Positions 12,201-27,200 of a stretch of DNA of 64,000 bases are shown one piece after another (positions within the stretch are counted from its first letter, which is position 1; every line of letters starts with the position of its first letter). A model generated the notes under the pieces. The model was not told the DNA's origin. It did no database searches and saw nothing but the letters and a program-made list of their open reading frames with translations. A program made the translations under genes and the position numbers. Origin of the DNA: Erythroxylum novogranatense (Eukaryota; Streptophyta; Magnoliopsida; Malpighiales; Erythroxylaceae); NCBI GenBank assembly GCA_029891385.1, contig CM057225.1, positions 73,193,387-73,257,386 on the forward strand, written 5' to 3'.

Positions 12201-15200
12201 CCAAATTACCACCAACAAATGTGCAATAGCCTGAAATTGATCTTCTATCGCTTGCACTTTCTGCCCAATCAGCATTAGTATAAACTTCAACTTGGAGTTT
12301 GTTCGCTTTCAAACATTATACCTCGTCATGGAGTTCCTTTTAGATATCTTACGATCCTATATACAAACATCCGGATGTTCTTGGCCCGGAGAATGCATAA
12401 ATTGACTTACTAAGCTCACAAAGAAAAGCTATATCCGATGCGGTATGGGATAGTTATATTAATCTCCCAACTAGTTCTGGTATCTCTCTTATTAATAACA
12501 TTTTCAGGTTGTATTGGTCTAAAATTCACACCGCTTTCAAGCTGGAGTTTCAATTGCCTTGCATCCTAGTAACCCAGTCTCATTCAATAGGTCCGTAATG
12601 TATTTCCTTTGGTTTACAAATATTCCATCCTTAGATCTAGCAAACTCCATTCCAAGGAAGTATTTAAGGGTCCGAGATCTTTAATCTCAAATTCTTTGGC
12701 TAATCTCTTCTTCAACTCTACTATTTCGTAAATCATCTCTGTTATGATAATGTCATCTACATAAACAATGAGAATAGCTAGCATACTGTTTTGGACCGTT
12801 TGTAAAACATTGTATGATCACTGGCTTTGACAATAGCCATACCCTTCACATACCTCGCCAAATCTATCAAACCATGCTCTAGGGACCTGTTTTAGGCCAT
12901 ATAATGATTTCTTTAGTTTGCACACCTTATTTCTCCCATAGGTATCCTCAAATCTCGAAGTGGGCTCATAAATACATCTTCTTCTAGGTCTCCATTAAGA
13001 AATGCATTTTTACATCTAGTTGATGTAAAGACCACTCAAAATTCACACCAAGGAAAGCAAGACCAATTGTATTTACCTTAGCAACAGGAGCAAATGTCTC
13101 TTGGTAGTCAATACCATATGTTTGAGTGAACCCTTAGCAACTAATCTTGCCTTTAGTCTTTCTACACTACCATCAAGATTATACTTAACAAAGAATAGCC
13201 ATTTGCGACCTACTAGCCTTTTATCTCTAGGAACATTCACTAATTCCCAAGTTTTGTTCTTCTCAAGTGCATTTACTTCCTCTATGACAAATGATTTCCA
13301 ACTGGATCTTGAAGTGCTTCTGAATGTTTCTTGGCACAAACATGTTAGTGATTTTAGAAATAAACGATTTATGAGTGTGTGATAGTTTCCCATAAGATAG
13401 GTACTTGATATAGGATGATTGGTGCAAGCCCGCTTCCTTTTCTAAATGCTATTGGGAGGTAATTATCAACAAAAGTTCAAGAGAAAAATCACTACTATGT
13501 TGAGGGCGATGGGTAAAGATTGATCATTACTTGGTACAATAAGAGGTAAAGTAGTAGAAGGATTACACGAAATTGAATTGTTCCTGTTTCACTCCGAGGG
13601 ATTTGAAAGGCCATGCATTGTTGGTTGTTCTCTACTTCTCAATTGAGTCTTTCTCTTAGTATAAACACGAAGCTCATTATTTTGTTCCTTAGGAATGATA
13701 GTAGTATTCTCCCCTATGGTTGAACCGATATTTCCGAGCATGGACATATTAGAACTAGTATCTTTGGCCTCATTATCGGAATTATATTATGATCAATAAT
13801 GACAGTGGGTAGGGTTTTAGGAGTAGTGATCCAAAAATTTTCTGCTTCCATAGAATTCTCCCCCTGAAGGAATTTTTTTTTATGTTCTAGGAAAGTGACA
13901 TCCATGGAGACAACAATTTTCCGAGTTAAAGGATTGTAGCACTTATAACCCCGTTGACTAGGAGCATACCCAATAAAAACAGCTTTTTCGGCTCTTGGAT
14001 CTAGTTTGGAGTTTCCCTTATTAGAATTGTGGATATAAACCGTACACCCAAATACCCGAAGAGGAAGAGTAGAGTAAAGTCTATTTTCAGGAAAACATTG
14101 TTTAAACATCTCTAAGGGTGTAGCATAATTCAAAATACGGCTTGGCATTCGATTAATTAAGTATGATGCAGTCAAAATAGCCTCACCCCAAAGATATTTT
14201 GGTACATTCATTGTAAACATAATGGATCGAGAAACTTCTAGCAAACGTTTATTTTTTCTCTCGGCAATACCATTTTGTTGAGGAGTGTTAACACATGTAG
14301 ATTGGTGGACTATGCCTTTAGACTTAAGAAATGTTCCAAGGGTTTCATTAAAATACTCGGTACCATTGTCCGAGTGGAGTATACCAATGCATGTGTGAAA
14401 TTGAGTTTCAACCATGGTATAGAAATTTTGAAAGATTTGAGTAACTTCAGATTTTTCACGTATCAAATAGACCCAACATAATCGAGTATGATCATCAATA
14501 AAAGTTACAAACCATTTTTTCCGGTGAGAGTTTTAACACGAGATGGACCCCAAACATCACTATGGATTAAATAAAAGGGTTTGGAGGGTTGATATGGTTT
14601 AGTGGGATAAGAAATCTTATGACTTTTGGATAAAATGCAATGCTCACAAGGAAGTTTTGAACAATCCACAAATTTAAACAAATGAGGTAATAGTCTTTAA
14701 GATAGGAAAATTAGGATGTCCTAATCTATTATGCCAAAGTAAAATCTGTTCTTTAGTAGGGTAGAACAAATACTACTTAAGCCATGAGCTCCTTTATTCT
14801 TCAAGTTGTCATCAACGAGTAGTAGAGACCATCTATCAACTTAGCATTGCCAATCATCTTCCTCGAAGATAGTTCTGAAATACACAATATGAGTTGAAGA
14901 ATGTAATGGTACAATTAGAGTCACGGGCTAGTTTGCTTACGGATAACAAATTGCATGTTAGTTTTGGAACATGTAGATGATTTAAGGCATATATTTGAGG
15001 AAAGAGTTATTGAACCTTTACCAATGACAATGTAAAATGATCCATCTGCTATATTTGATCTTTTCATGACCGAACAAGGGTCATAAGTATGAAATAAATT
15101 AGAAGAACTGGTCATATAGTCGATGCTCCCGAATCAATGATCCAAGGAGTGAAATTGTATGGAAAGGAACATGATAAGGCGTTAAAACACTATCGCTTGC

Positions 15201-18200
15201 GCCATCAAGCATTAGGAGCACTTGAGGATTGATTTGGGTTTTAGAAGCTTCGAATGTAATTAATCTGCTCTTGAGAGATCATCCAGCATCTACTTCATGT
15301 GCTGATGGGATTTTCCGTGATTCATAGTGATTTGTAGAATTTTCCTTCAACTTATTAAATTTCCTTCATGTGATCCCTTCCAATTTGCGTGTTTTCCATG
15401 GAGTTTCCGGCATGTTTCACGGGTATGTCGTGCTTTATTGCAATAGTCGCACCATATCTGTGACTTTTCCTCAACCTTCTTAGTATGAGCGATAGTGTTT
15501 CCAAAGAACTAATGCTTGTGTTCTCAATAGTGGTCAGAGGATTTCTTTTGCCAAGCATTACAAACCGCCTACTCTCTTCACGTCGGACTTCGCAAATACC
15601 TCTCCAATAGTAGGGAGTGGCTGTCTCCCAATAATCCCGCCTCTAACCTCATCAAACTCAACATTAAGTCCAATTAAGAACTTAAAATTCATTACCCTCT
15701 CTGTTTTTCAAAATAGTTACAATCATCGTGATTTCCATTCATAGTCATTAAACAAATCTAAATCTTGCCACAAACGTTTGAGAGAATTAAAATACTTAGT
15801 AACGCTTATCCTCACCTTGATGAATCTCACCTAACTTGAGGGTTAATTCATACACTTGGGATCGGTCTCCCAAATCGTAATACATCGATTCACATTGTCC
15901 CATAGCTCCTTAGGCGTGTGGTAACACATATAATTTGAGCTAATATCCTCCTCTATAGAGTTTACCAACCATGTCATCACCATAGAATTTTCAAAGATCC
16001 CATACTCCATGTGTAGGATCATCACCATAGGTTCCCTTTGTCACCGTCAAATACCGATCTTTCCTCTATCACGGATGTACATTCTAACCGATTGGCACCG
16101 GTGAAGAAAATTCTCTCCATTCAACCGTATAGTAGTGATCTGAATGGAATGAGAATCGAGGTAGTATTATGGGTAGGAGGTTTTGATGAGTTGGGTTAGA
16201 AGATTCACCAACATCGGACATAGTTGACATAGTTTTGGAGGATTAGAAATGAGTTGGCAGCTAGGGTTCAAAGCTAATATCGATGACGATGAGTGGTGGC
16301 TAGGGTTTAGAAGCTGCTTAGTATAGCTCGATACCATGCGAAATACTTGAATAATTTGTATTTCTTTTCTTTTTCATCGATACATAGTTACATGTATATA
16401 TAGAAATAGAGCTAGCTAATTTAGGAAACAAGAATCATACATAATCTTCTAATAACTCTATATAATCTCCTAATATTTGTACACAATATCAGATCTGATA
16501 CATGTTATCTGATCTGATTTATTGACTTTTAGGAGTCAATAATATCTTAGGAAATATTCAGCTGAATATTTCCCAACAAATCATTATTTTCTACCGAGAC
16601 AAGACTTGGCCCATCTTTTGTTTTTTCACTTTGGTCTTGTTCGGGTTGCGTTAAAGCATCCTTTGTTGGTGAGATGTTTGACACAGGTTTAGATATTGAA
16701 TTATCCTAAATGTGGAACATTCACCAAGGTTTTGATTTGATCCCAAGTTGGATCTTCATTAATGTTCTCCCATTGAAGAGGAGACTTAAAAAAAGGTGTC
16801 GTTTCAAAAAAGGATACATCCATGGAAACAAACATTTTTTTCAAAGTAGGATCATGGCATTTATAACCCTTTTTAGTTGGTGAATATCCTACAAAAACAC
16901 ATTTATGAGCTCTAGGATCAAGTTTACTGTGATTTGGGTCATGATTGTGGACAAAAACTGTTCATCCAAAGAGTTTAATTGGTAAATCAGATACTATCCA
17001 AGAGGAAGAAAGTTTCTTTTTTGAAAAAGCTTGTAAAGGAATTTTGAAATGTAAAATCTTTGAGGGCATTCGATTAATAAGATAGGTTGCTGTGAGAATA
17101 GCTTCACCCCAAAGGTACTTTGAAACATTATTTGTGAAAAGTAATGCTCTTGATACTTCTAGTAAATGTTTGTTTTTTCTCTCCGCAACTCCATTTTGTT
17201 TGGGGGTTATTATTGCATGAACTCTGATGAATAATTCCCTTTTCAATAAACAAACTCCCCAAAGTCTTATTAAAAAATTCCTTCCCATTATCACTTCTAA
17301 AGATCTGAATTTTTTCATCAAATTGTGTTTGGACCATGGTATAAAAGTTTTTAAAAACTTCTTCAACCTCAGATATTTCTTTCAATAAATATACCCAACT
17401 TACTCTAGTGTGATCATCTATAAATGAGACAAACCATTTTTTTTTCCAAGAATTGGTGGTGTTCTTGAAGGACCCCAAACATCACTATAAATTAAAGAAA
17501 ATGGTTTAGAAGTTTTGTATGGTCTTGAGGATAAGAGGCTCGGTGTTGTTTTGCAAACATACAAATCTAACACTGAAATGAAGATGGATTTTTATTAATA
17601 AAAAGAGAAGGAAATAAATGTCTTAAGTAATGAAAGTTTGGATGACCAAGTCCATAGTGCCATAGCATTATTTCATGAATACTAGAAGAAAATCCAGATT
17701 CAAAGCATAAACCACTGACTGGTAGTTTACTTGGGATTGTTCCATCTTCAAAGAAATACAGTCCTCCTTTATCCCTAGCACTGCCAATCATCCTCCCCGA
17801 GGACATTTCCTGAAACTCACAATGAGTTGGATGGAAATTAGCTTGACACTTTAGATCACGGGTTATTTTATTGATAGAAAGAAGATTACAAGACAATTTT
17901 GGAACATGAAGCACATTACAGAGAGTTATAAGCGGGGAAACTTTGATTGAACCAATTCCAGCTATTGCCGAAAAAGATCCATCAGCAATCTTTATTTTTT
18001 TGTTTCCTACACATGGATTATATGATGAGAACAGTTGGGAGCAATTTGTCATGTGATCTGTTGCTTCGGAATCTATAATCCACGGACTATGAGAACGACC
18101 AAAACTAGAGAGGATTGCAACACAAGAATTGCCTTGGGCTGCAAGAGAACATGGGAGTAACAGAGAATTGTGTAGGTTTAAAAAATTTGTGCAAATGCTC

Positions 18201-21200
18201 TAATTGTTCCTTTGTGAAAGGTTGCTCATCTGAGTTGATTGATTGCTTTTGGGAATCATCAGTTGTGGTTTGAAGCGCCCTGCCATTCCTTTCCTGTTTT
18301 TTCTTTAAATTTGCTAGCTTCCCATGAATCTTCCAACATGTTTCTTTACTGTGCCATGGTTTTCTACAATGATCAAACCACGGCCGTTTCTTCCTTTCTC
18401 CGTCTTCATCAGTCCCTCTTGAGTTTTGAGAGACAAGAGCTGAGTTCTCAATCTCGGTTGGTGGTGGAGCATTGTTGAGCATGATTCTCCTCTGTTTTCT
18501 TCTTGGCGTAACTCCGAAAAAACCTCATGAATTGAGGGAAGTGGTTTTTTGCCAAGAATTCTTCCCTTTACCTCATTTAAGCTCCTATTAAGTCCTGTAA
18601 GGAACATATAGACGTGATCATTCTCTTCTCTTTTCTTATAACTTGCTCAATCATTTGGATTCTCCCATTCATCTTCATAACATTGATCTAGTTCCAACCA
18701 AAGAGCCACTATCTCATTGTAATACATGGTAATCTCGCGATCTCCTTGTTTGGATTGCCAAAGCCTTGGTTTTAATTCAAAAATTTGTGAAGAATTCTCC
18801 AAGTCTAAGTACATTTGCCGGATGGAGTCCCACACTGCTTTGGCTGTTGGATGTTCGACCTTGCAATTGTTGCCTCCATGGAATTTACAGACCATGCTAC
18901 TACCAAGGAATTTTCTACCCTCCATGATTTAAAGCCAGGCTTGTTTTCTTCTGGTTGTTTCTCTTCCCCAGTGATGTTCCCGAGCTTTCCTGTGCCTTCG
19001 AGTACAAGTTTGACGGATTGAGACCAATCAAGGCAATTTCTTCCGTTCAATTTTTGAACGAAAATTTGTAAAGAAGAACTGGTGTTTATATTATCATCAC
19101 CAGTATAGAGAGAGTTGTCTAGGTTGGTTTCAGAGGTAACCTCTGATGTGTTTTGGGTTTTGCTTGCTCCGGTCATGGCAGTCTTTGCCATTTTTTATAT
19201 TTGAACCATATAGCTCTGATACCATGTCGGTTTTTGAGGAAAAACTTTTCTTTCTCTCATATATATCTATGATAGAATACATTGAATTTATAGGGTATTT
19301 TGTACCCTTGGAAAAAACAAAAATTATCTAAATATAGTAACTAAAATATACACTACCTTATTTCTAAGGATCCTTAACGCCAATTTAGGGATTCAAGTCC
19401 TTTATAGGAACAACTAGAAATTAGGAAACGAAATCAAACTAAATCTTTTATTTTCTAACACTTGTATTTAAATGTTTGATTTCCAAACTACGTGATTTGT
19501 TTGGTCTCTAACCCTAGTTGACAAATTTTGATATGCACCAACAAGATGCAATTGTGTTGAATGTGTTGAATATAATTTGTATTCACTATATTTGTGTACA
19601 TAGGAACAAGGTTTATAAAAAAAATTCCTAGGATTATTTAGGAAGTAATCTAGCTATTAACTATAGAAAATCTCTCAATTATAGGAGAGATTATAGGAGT
19701 AATTATAACAATATTAATACAAGATCAATGCTAATATCTCTAGTCAACACTCCCCCTCAAGTTGGTGCACAGATATCGCACATGCCCAACTTGCAAACAA
19801 GGTTATGAAACTATTTGTTTGAGTCCTTTGGTGAAGACATCTGCTAGTTGTTCATTTGAACCCGCATAGAATAATTGCATAGAGCCATTAACAAGTTTCT
19901 CCTGCACGAAGTGTTGGTCAATTTCTATGTGATTTGTTCGATCATGCTGAACAGGATTGTGAGCTATACTAATGTTAGCTTTGTTATCACAGTAGAGAGA
20001 TGAACTTCCTTCATTCGTCAGTTGTAATTCATTTATCAGCTTTTGTACCCATAATAGTTCGCACACACCTTGAGCCATAGCTCTATATTTGGCTTCTGCA
20101 CTGGATCTAGCAACTATATTTTGTTTCTTGCTTCTCCAAGTGACTACATTTCCACCTATGAGAGTACAATAACTAGTGGTTGACCTCCTATCATCTGGAG
20201 ATCTAGCCTAATCAGCATCTGTAAATACTTCTATCTTAAGATGACCATTGTTAGTAAACATAAGGCCTTTTTCCTGGAGTAGACTTTAGATAGCGCAAAA
20301 TACGGAACACAACTTGTAAGTATGATTCTCGTGGATTATGCATGTACTGACTTCCCAGACTAAATACAAATGCTATGTCTGGCCTAGTGTGAGAAAGATG
20401 AGTCTTCCAACTAACCTCTGATATCTTCTAATGTCCACTGATGTACCTATTCCTGCTTGCAATTTGTGATTGCTTTTGATAGGAGATTCAGTTGGTTTAC
20501 AACCCATCATACCGGTGTTCTCTAATAAATCTAGGACATATTTTCTCTGGGAGTTAAAGATTTCTCTTCTTAATCTAGCGACTTTGACTCCCATGAAATA
20601 TTGTAATTTTCCTAAGTCCTTAATTTCAAATTCTTGAGCAAGTAGTTTTTTCAGCCTAGCTATCTCTTCTGTATCACTTCCAGTTACAATAATGTCATCA
20701 ACATAGACAATAAGAAGCGTGATCTTACCTTGGGAGTGCTTGATAAATAAGGTATGATCCGCATTTCTCTGTTGATAACCAAAGGAGATCATAGCTCGAT
20801 TGAACTTTTCAAACCATACTCGTGGTGATTGTTTCAGCCTGTACAAGGCCTTTTTTAGCCTACAAACTTTCCCTTGTGTCTTCTCATCTTCAAACCCTTG
20901 AGGAATCTCCATATACACTTCCTCCTCTAGATCCCCATGAAGAAATGCATTTTTAACATCAAACTGTTGTAAGTCCCAATCCAAGTTAGCTGCACACGAG
21001 AGTAAGATTCTGATTGTATTCATCTTAGCAATCGGAGCAAAGGTTTCTTGATAGTTCGCGTTCTTTCTAGAGCATTGACAAGTTCCTAAGTCTCACTTTC
21101 TGCCAAGGCCTTCATTTCTTCGATCATAGCTTCTTTCCATTGGACAATTTTCATTGCATCTCTCCAATCCTGTGGAATAGACACAGAAGAAACAGACAAG

Positions 21201-24200
21201 ACAAAGGCTCTATAGGTTGGAGACAATGAGTCATATGTAACAAAGTTAGAAATTGGTTGTGGTGCAACTTCTAACACCTTTTCGAAGATCAATCGGCTTA
21301 TCTAAATCATTGGATAAATCATATTCTAGCTCACCAGTGTTTTCGAAGGAAGAGGAAAGCATTGGCATAGACTGCATGATGGCTTTTTCTGTCTTATCTT
21401 GCCTCAAGTATGTCTTTAAGTCTAGTCTATCTAAGTGCCGATTTCAATCCTCTTGAACAAAACTAGTTTTCTCCCCTTGAATTGTTCTTCCTTCTTGGAT
21501 CGCATTATCTCTAGAGTCAAGCAACACTTCTTTAATCTCGCTCTCCCCTTGAAGAAGGGTTGAGGATGTGGTGAAATAGGACTCATACTCATGAAAAGTG
21601 ACATCCATACTTACAATGTATTTCTTAGATAGGGGGTGATAACACTTATATCCTTTTTGTGTGGGAGAATATCCAACAAAAACACATTTCAAAGCTCTTG
21701 GCTCCAACTTGCCAACATTCCGAACATGAGCAAAGCAAACACCCAAAGACTCTTGGAGGTACAGTGTAAGAGTTTGTATCTTGTAATATTTCAATAGGGC
21801 TTTTAAAATCTAGAATTCAAAGTGGCATTTTGTTGATAAGATAGGCGGTTGAAAGGACTGCATCACCCTAATATCCCTTTGGAAGATTCATTGTGAACAT
21901 GAGTGATCGCGCAACCTCCAAAATGTGTCTGTTTTTTCTTTCCGCAACTCCGTTCTGTTCACTAGTATAGGCACAACTAGTTTGATGTACTATTCCATTA
22001 AAATCCAGATAAGCATGAAATTTGCCATCCATATATTCTGTTGAAAGTGTATTTGTATTCACTATATTTCTGTACATAGGAACAAGGAATGGCTAGGTTT
22101 ATATACAAAACTTCCTATGACTATTTAGGAAATAATCTAGCTATTAACTGTAGGAAATCTCTCAATTATAGGAGAGATTATAGGAGCAATAATAAACATA
22201 TCAATACAAGATCAATCCTAATTAATACAAAATCAATTCTAATAACTCTATTCAACACTCCCCCTCAAGTTGGTGCATAGATATCACACATGCCCAACTT
22301 GCAAACAAGGTTATTAAACTGTTTGTTGTAGAGTCCTTTGGTGAAGACATCGCCAATTGTTCATTTTACCCCACATGGAATAATTGCAGAGCCATTCACA
22401 AGTTTCTCCTTCACGAAATGTCGGTCAATTTCTATGTGTTTCGCTCGATCATCTTTGAATGAGATTGTGAACTATGCTAATGGCGACTTTGTTATCACAA
22501 AGAGAGAGATGAGCTTCCTTCATCTCATTAGTTGTAATTCATTCATCGCCTTCCTTACCCACAATAATTCGCACACACCTTGAGCCATAGTTCTATATTC
22601 GGCTTCTGCACTGGATCTAGCAACTACATTCAGTTTCTTGCTTCTCCAAGTGACTAGATTTCCTCCTATGAGCGTCTAATAACCAAAGGTTGATCTCCAT
22701 CATCCGAGATCCACCAATCAACATCTCAGAATGCTTCTAACTTAAAATGACCATTGTTAGAAAACATAAGGCCTTTTTCTGGAGCAGACTTTAGATAGCG
22801 CAAAATGCGAAACACAGCTTGTAAATGTGGTTCTCGTGGATCATGCATATATTGACTTACCAGACTAACTGCAAATGCGATGTCTGGCCTAGTGTGAGAA
22901 AGATAGATGAGCCTCCCAACCAACCTTTGATATCTTCTCATGTCTACTGATGTACCCGTTCCTGCTTGCAGTTTGTGATTGCATTCGATGGGAGACTCAG
23001 CTGGTTTACAACCCATCATACCGGTGTCTTCCAATAAGTCTAGGACATATTTTCTCTGGGAGATAAAGATTCCTCTTTTTGATCTAGCAACCTCAACTCC
23101 CAAGAAATATTGCAATTTTCCCAGGTCCTTAATTTCAAATTCTTGCGCAAGTAGTTTCTTCAACCTCGCCATCTCTTCTGTATCACTTCCAGTTACAATA
23201 ATGTCATCAACATAGACAATAAGAAGCGTGATCTTACCGTGGGAGTGCTTGATGAATAGGGTATGATCTGCATTACTCTGTTGATAACCAAAAGTGATCA
23301 TAGCTCGATTGAACTTTTCAAACCATGCTCGTGGTGATTGTTTCAACTCTTACCGGGCCTTTTTTAGCCTACAAACTTTCCTCAGGTCCTCTCATCTTCA
23401 AACCACGGAGGAATCTCCATATACACCTCCTCCTCCGATCCCCATGAAGAAATGCATTTTAACATCAAACCTGCAGAAGTCCCAATCCAAGTTAGCTGCC
23501 CACGAGAGTAAGATTCTGATTGTATTCATCTTAGCAACCGGAGCAAAGGTTTCTTGATAGTCCACTCCATATGTTTGAGTAAAGCCTTTAGCCACCAATC
23601 TTGCCTTGTACCTCTCAATGGACCCATCTGGCTTATGCTTTACTGTGAATACCCATTTGCAGCCAACCGTTCGTGTCCCTTCTGGAGCAGTGACAAGTTC
23701 CCAAGTCTCATTTTTTGCTAGGGCCTTCATTTCTTCAATCATAGCTTCTTTCCACTGGTCAATTTTCATTGCTTCTCTCCAATCCTGTGGAATAGACACA
23801 GAAGAAACAAACAAGACAAAGGCTCTATAGGCAGGAGACAATGAGTCATATGTAACAAAGTTAGAAATTGGGTGTTTGGTGCAACTTCTAACACCTTTTC
23901 GAAGAGCAATTGGCTTATCTAAATCATCAGATAAATCATTATCTAGCTCACCAGTGTTCTCGAGGGAAGAGGATGGCATTGGCACGCATCGCATGATGGC
24001 TTTTTCATCTTATCTCGTCTTGAGTATGTCTTTAAGTCTGGTCTATCTAAGCGCCGACTTTGATCCTCCTGAACAACACTAGTTGTCTCCCCTTCTCCTT
24101 GGGTCACATTATCTCTAGAGTCAAGAAACACTTCTTCTTCAATCTCATTCTCCCCTTGAAGAAGGGTTGCGGATGTGGTAAAATAGGACTCATACTCCGT

Positions 24201-27200
24201 AAAAGTGACGCCCATACTTACAATGTATTTCTTAGATCGGGATGATAACACCTATATCCTTTTGTGTGGAGAATATCCAACAAAACACATTTCAAAGCTC
24301 TTGGCTCCAACTTGCCAACATTCCGAGCATGAACAAAGCAAACACACCCAAAACTCGTGGAGGTACGATTGTAAGAGTTTGTACCTTGTAATATTTCAAC
24401 AGGCTTTTAAAATCTAAGATTCAAGTGGCGCTACGTTGATAAGATAGGCGGCTGAAAGGACTGCATCACCCCAATATCCCTTTGGAAGATTCATTGTGAA
24501 CATAAGTGATCGTGCAACTTCCAGAATGTGTCTGTTCTTCCTTTCCGCAACTCCGTTCTGTTCACTAGTATAGACACAACTAGTTTGATGAACTATTCCA
24601 TTAGAATCCAGATAAGCATGAAATTTTCCATCCATATACTCCATTCCATTATCTGACCGTAAGATCTTGATTCTAGCATCATGTTGAGTATTAATCATTT
24701 TGTGAAAAGATTGAAAACATGAAAAAACTTCATTCTTGTTTTTCATCAAATAAACCCAAGTCAATCGGGTGCAACAATCAATAAAAGTCACAAACCATCT
24801 ATGGCCATAAAGAGAGGGAGTTTGAGTAGGACCCCAAACATCGGAGTGAATAGTCATAAAAGGAACAGAAGTCTTATTACTTGATAAATGATAAGAACTT
24901 CTGGTGTGTTTAGCAAATTCACATGCTTCACAAAACAAAAAATCAAAAGAAGTTCTTTTAAACAAGTTTGGATAAAGTTTTGCTAGAACAAAAAACGAGG
25001 GATGTCCTAACCGCCTATGCCACTGTAGGATTTCCTTATTAATCACATTGTTTCCAAAAGACACTTGATGTGCAACTGTTAGGTGCTCTTCTTCCAAGAC
25101 ATACAAGCCATCCTGCAGTCTACCAGTTCCAATCCTCTGCCCTGTGTGAAGGTCCTGAAGAACACAATAATCAGGAAAAAATTCAACTTTGCAATTAAGA
25201 GCCTTAGTGATGGAACTGACAGAGAGAAGATTAATAGGAAAACGAGGTACGTGAAGTACTGAAGATAGGGTAATATTGGGAGTACAGTTAATAGAACCTG
25301 TACCAGATACGGGAGTGAAAGACCTATCTGCTATTCTAACATTATCTCTGTTGTTTCCATGAGAGTATGTTAAGAAATTCTTTTGAGAGCCTATCATATG
25401 TCTGTTAGCTCCAGAATCTATAATCCAAGGATTATCTTTAGAATTGTAGTGTTCAATACCTGATTTGGCAAGGTTTGATGCACCAACTGTGGAAGCAGAG
25501 TCTGCTTTTGAGAGAAGTTGTCTTAAAGCCTGAAGTTCCTCATTGGATAATCCCCCTGCTAACGATATTTCAGACACTTCAGTTCCATCAGCCAAATGAG
25601 CCCGACCCCTTACCACGAAGTCACCTTGTTTCCCACGACTTTGATTAGGCCTTCCATGCAATTTCCAACAGGTTTCCCGGGTATGTCTTGACTTTCCACA
25701 GTAATCACAATGTAAGTGATCCTTATTAGATGAGGTATTTGCAGGTTTTGCCTTTTCGGTGGAACTTGCTACTAATCCTGCTTTTTCAATAACAGGTGTA
25801 TGTAGCATAACATTTCGCCTACTTTCTTCTTGTTGTACTAGAGAATGTGCAAGCTGAACAGATGGAAAAGGATCTTTCCCAAGAATTGTTCCTCGGATAT
25901 GATCATACTCAGGGTTAAGACCTGCTAAAAAATCAAATACCCGATCTTCTTCTATCATTTTCTGAAATCTAGCAGCGTCTTTTGAGCATTCTGCTTGAAA
26001 GTCCTGATAATAGTCTAATTCCTGCCACAACCCTCATAACTCTGCAAAATACTGTGATACAGTCATATCTCCTTGCTTCGTGTTATGCAATTTATTACGA
26101 AGATAAAAAATTTGAGCTTTATTACCTATTTGAGAATAGGTCAGAGAAGCAGCTTTCCAAATATTTGTTGCTGTATCAAGTAGCAAGTATGTCCGAGCAA
26201 TCTCCGGTTTCATTGAGTTTATGAGCCAAGACATGACGAGTGAATTTTCGGACTCCCACTGATTATAATCCGAAGTATTGACGTCGAGTCTCTTCATCAT
26301 CATCGAGAATGTAACCTGCAATCCTCTAGCTTTGATGAACAACAAACAGGATCTTGACCAAGCAAGATAATTAGTTCCATCAAGTTTTACGGGACTAATT
26401 TGAAGTGAAGGATTATCGGAACTCGACATAATTACCTTCTTTCCCTCCATCTTCTCTAATATTAATCAGAATCTCCAAAAAAATAGGATATGTGGGCAGA
26501 AAAATACCAGGAACAGAAATCACTGAAAGAAGACAAGAGAGCAAGGGTACTGCAAGATGACTGAATGTTGCGTGTGACACCCCCCGTGGAGAGGCAAGAG
26601 GTCGTGAAATTCCTAGAGGGGAGGCGGCGTGGTGCCCACTGGCTAAAATGGTAGAGACAGCTGCGGCGTGTGGATGGCCGGTTGACGTCGGGTCTTTCAC
26701 GGTGGTGGTCGCGGGTCACTGCTAAGGCTATCTAGGAGGGTGGTGAGAAAAAAATGGTTGTTGGTTGGGCAGTACAAACTCACTAGGTGAAGAGATCTTA
26801 GAAAAATAAAAACAACAGTCCCTAAATCAGATAGGGCTCTGATACCATGTTGAAAGTGTATTTGTATTCACTATATTTCTGTACATAGCACCAAGGAATG
26901 GCTAGGTTTATATACAAAACTTCCTATGACTATTTAGGAAATAATCTAGCTATTAACTATAGGAAATCTCTCAATTATAGGAGAGATTATAGGAGCAATA
27001 ATAAACATATCAATACAAGATCAATCCTAATTAATACAAAATCAATTCTAATAACTCTATTCAACATATTCCATTTCATTATTTGATCGTAAGATCTTAA
27101 CTCTAGCATCATGTTGAGTACAAATCATTTTGTGAAAGGATTGGAAGCATGAAAAAACTTCATTCTTGATTTTCTTCAGATAAACCCATGTCAATCGAGT

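Larger units (their letters stand above)
11568..16578 (-). mobile_element. Ty1/copia retrotransposon E2 nested in E1
   Basis: The LTRs are 11568-11806 and 16337-16578 (TGCG...CCAACA), and the target duplication AATCA is perfect (11563-11567 and 16579-16583). The element is 5.0 kb, - strand like its host element. It has gag, protease, integrase, RT and RNase H, all interrupted by many small indels. Its integrase (14466-13714) is the longest open part. Confidence 0.94.
9484..19460 (-). mobile_element. Ty1/copia retrotransposon E1 in the SRA intron, interrupted by E2
   Basis: The LTRs at 9484-9707 and 19225-19460 share the start TGT(A/C)GGTTTTTGAGG and the end TTTTCTAACA. They flank a - strand copia body with gag, protease, integrase, RT and RNase H. 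Flanking pentamers are CTTCT (9479-9483) and CTTGT (19461-19465), a target duplication with one mismatch. The body is split by element E2 at 11568-16578. It lies antisense to SUVH4. Stops and frameshifts are numerous. Confidence 0.93.
22039..27066 (-). mobile_element. Ty1/copia retrotransposon B nested in A (same family, youngest insertion)
   Basis: The LTRs are both 219 bp (22039-22257 and 26848-27066) and differ at only three positions by my count. The target duplication TATTC is perfect (22034-22038 and 27067-27071). B is inserted in the integrase of its sister copy A, in the same orientation. Primer site gctctgatacca is at 26836-26847. The gag-integrase frame is nearly intact, with one premature stop, while RNase H and the linker are frameshifted. 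Confidence 0.95.
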
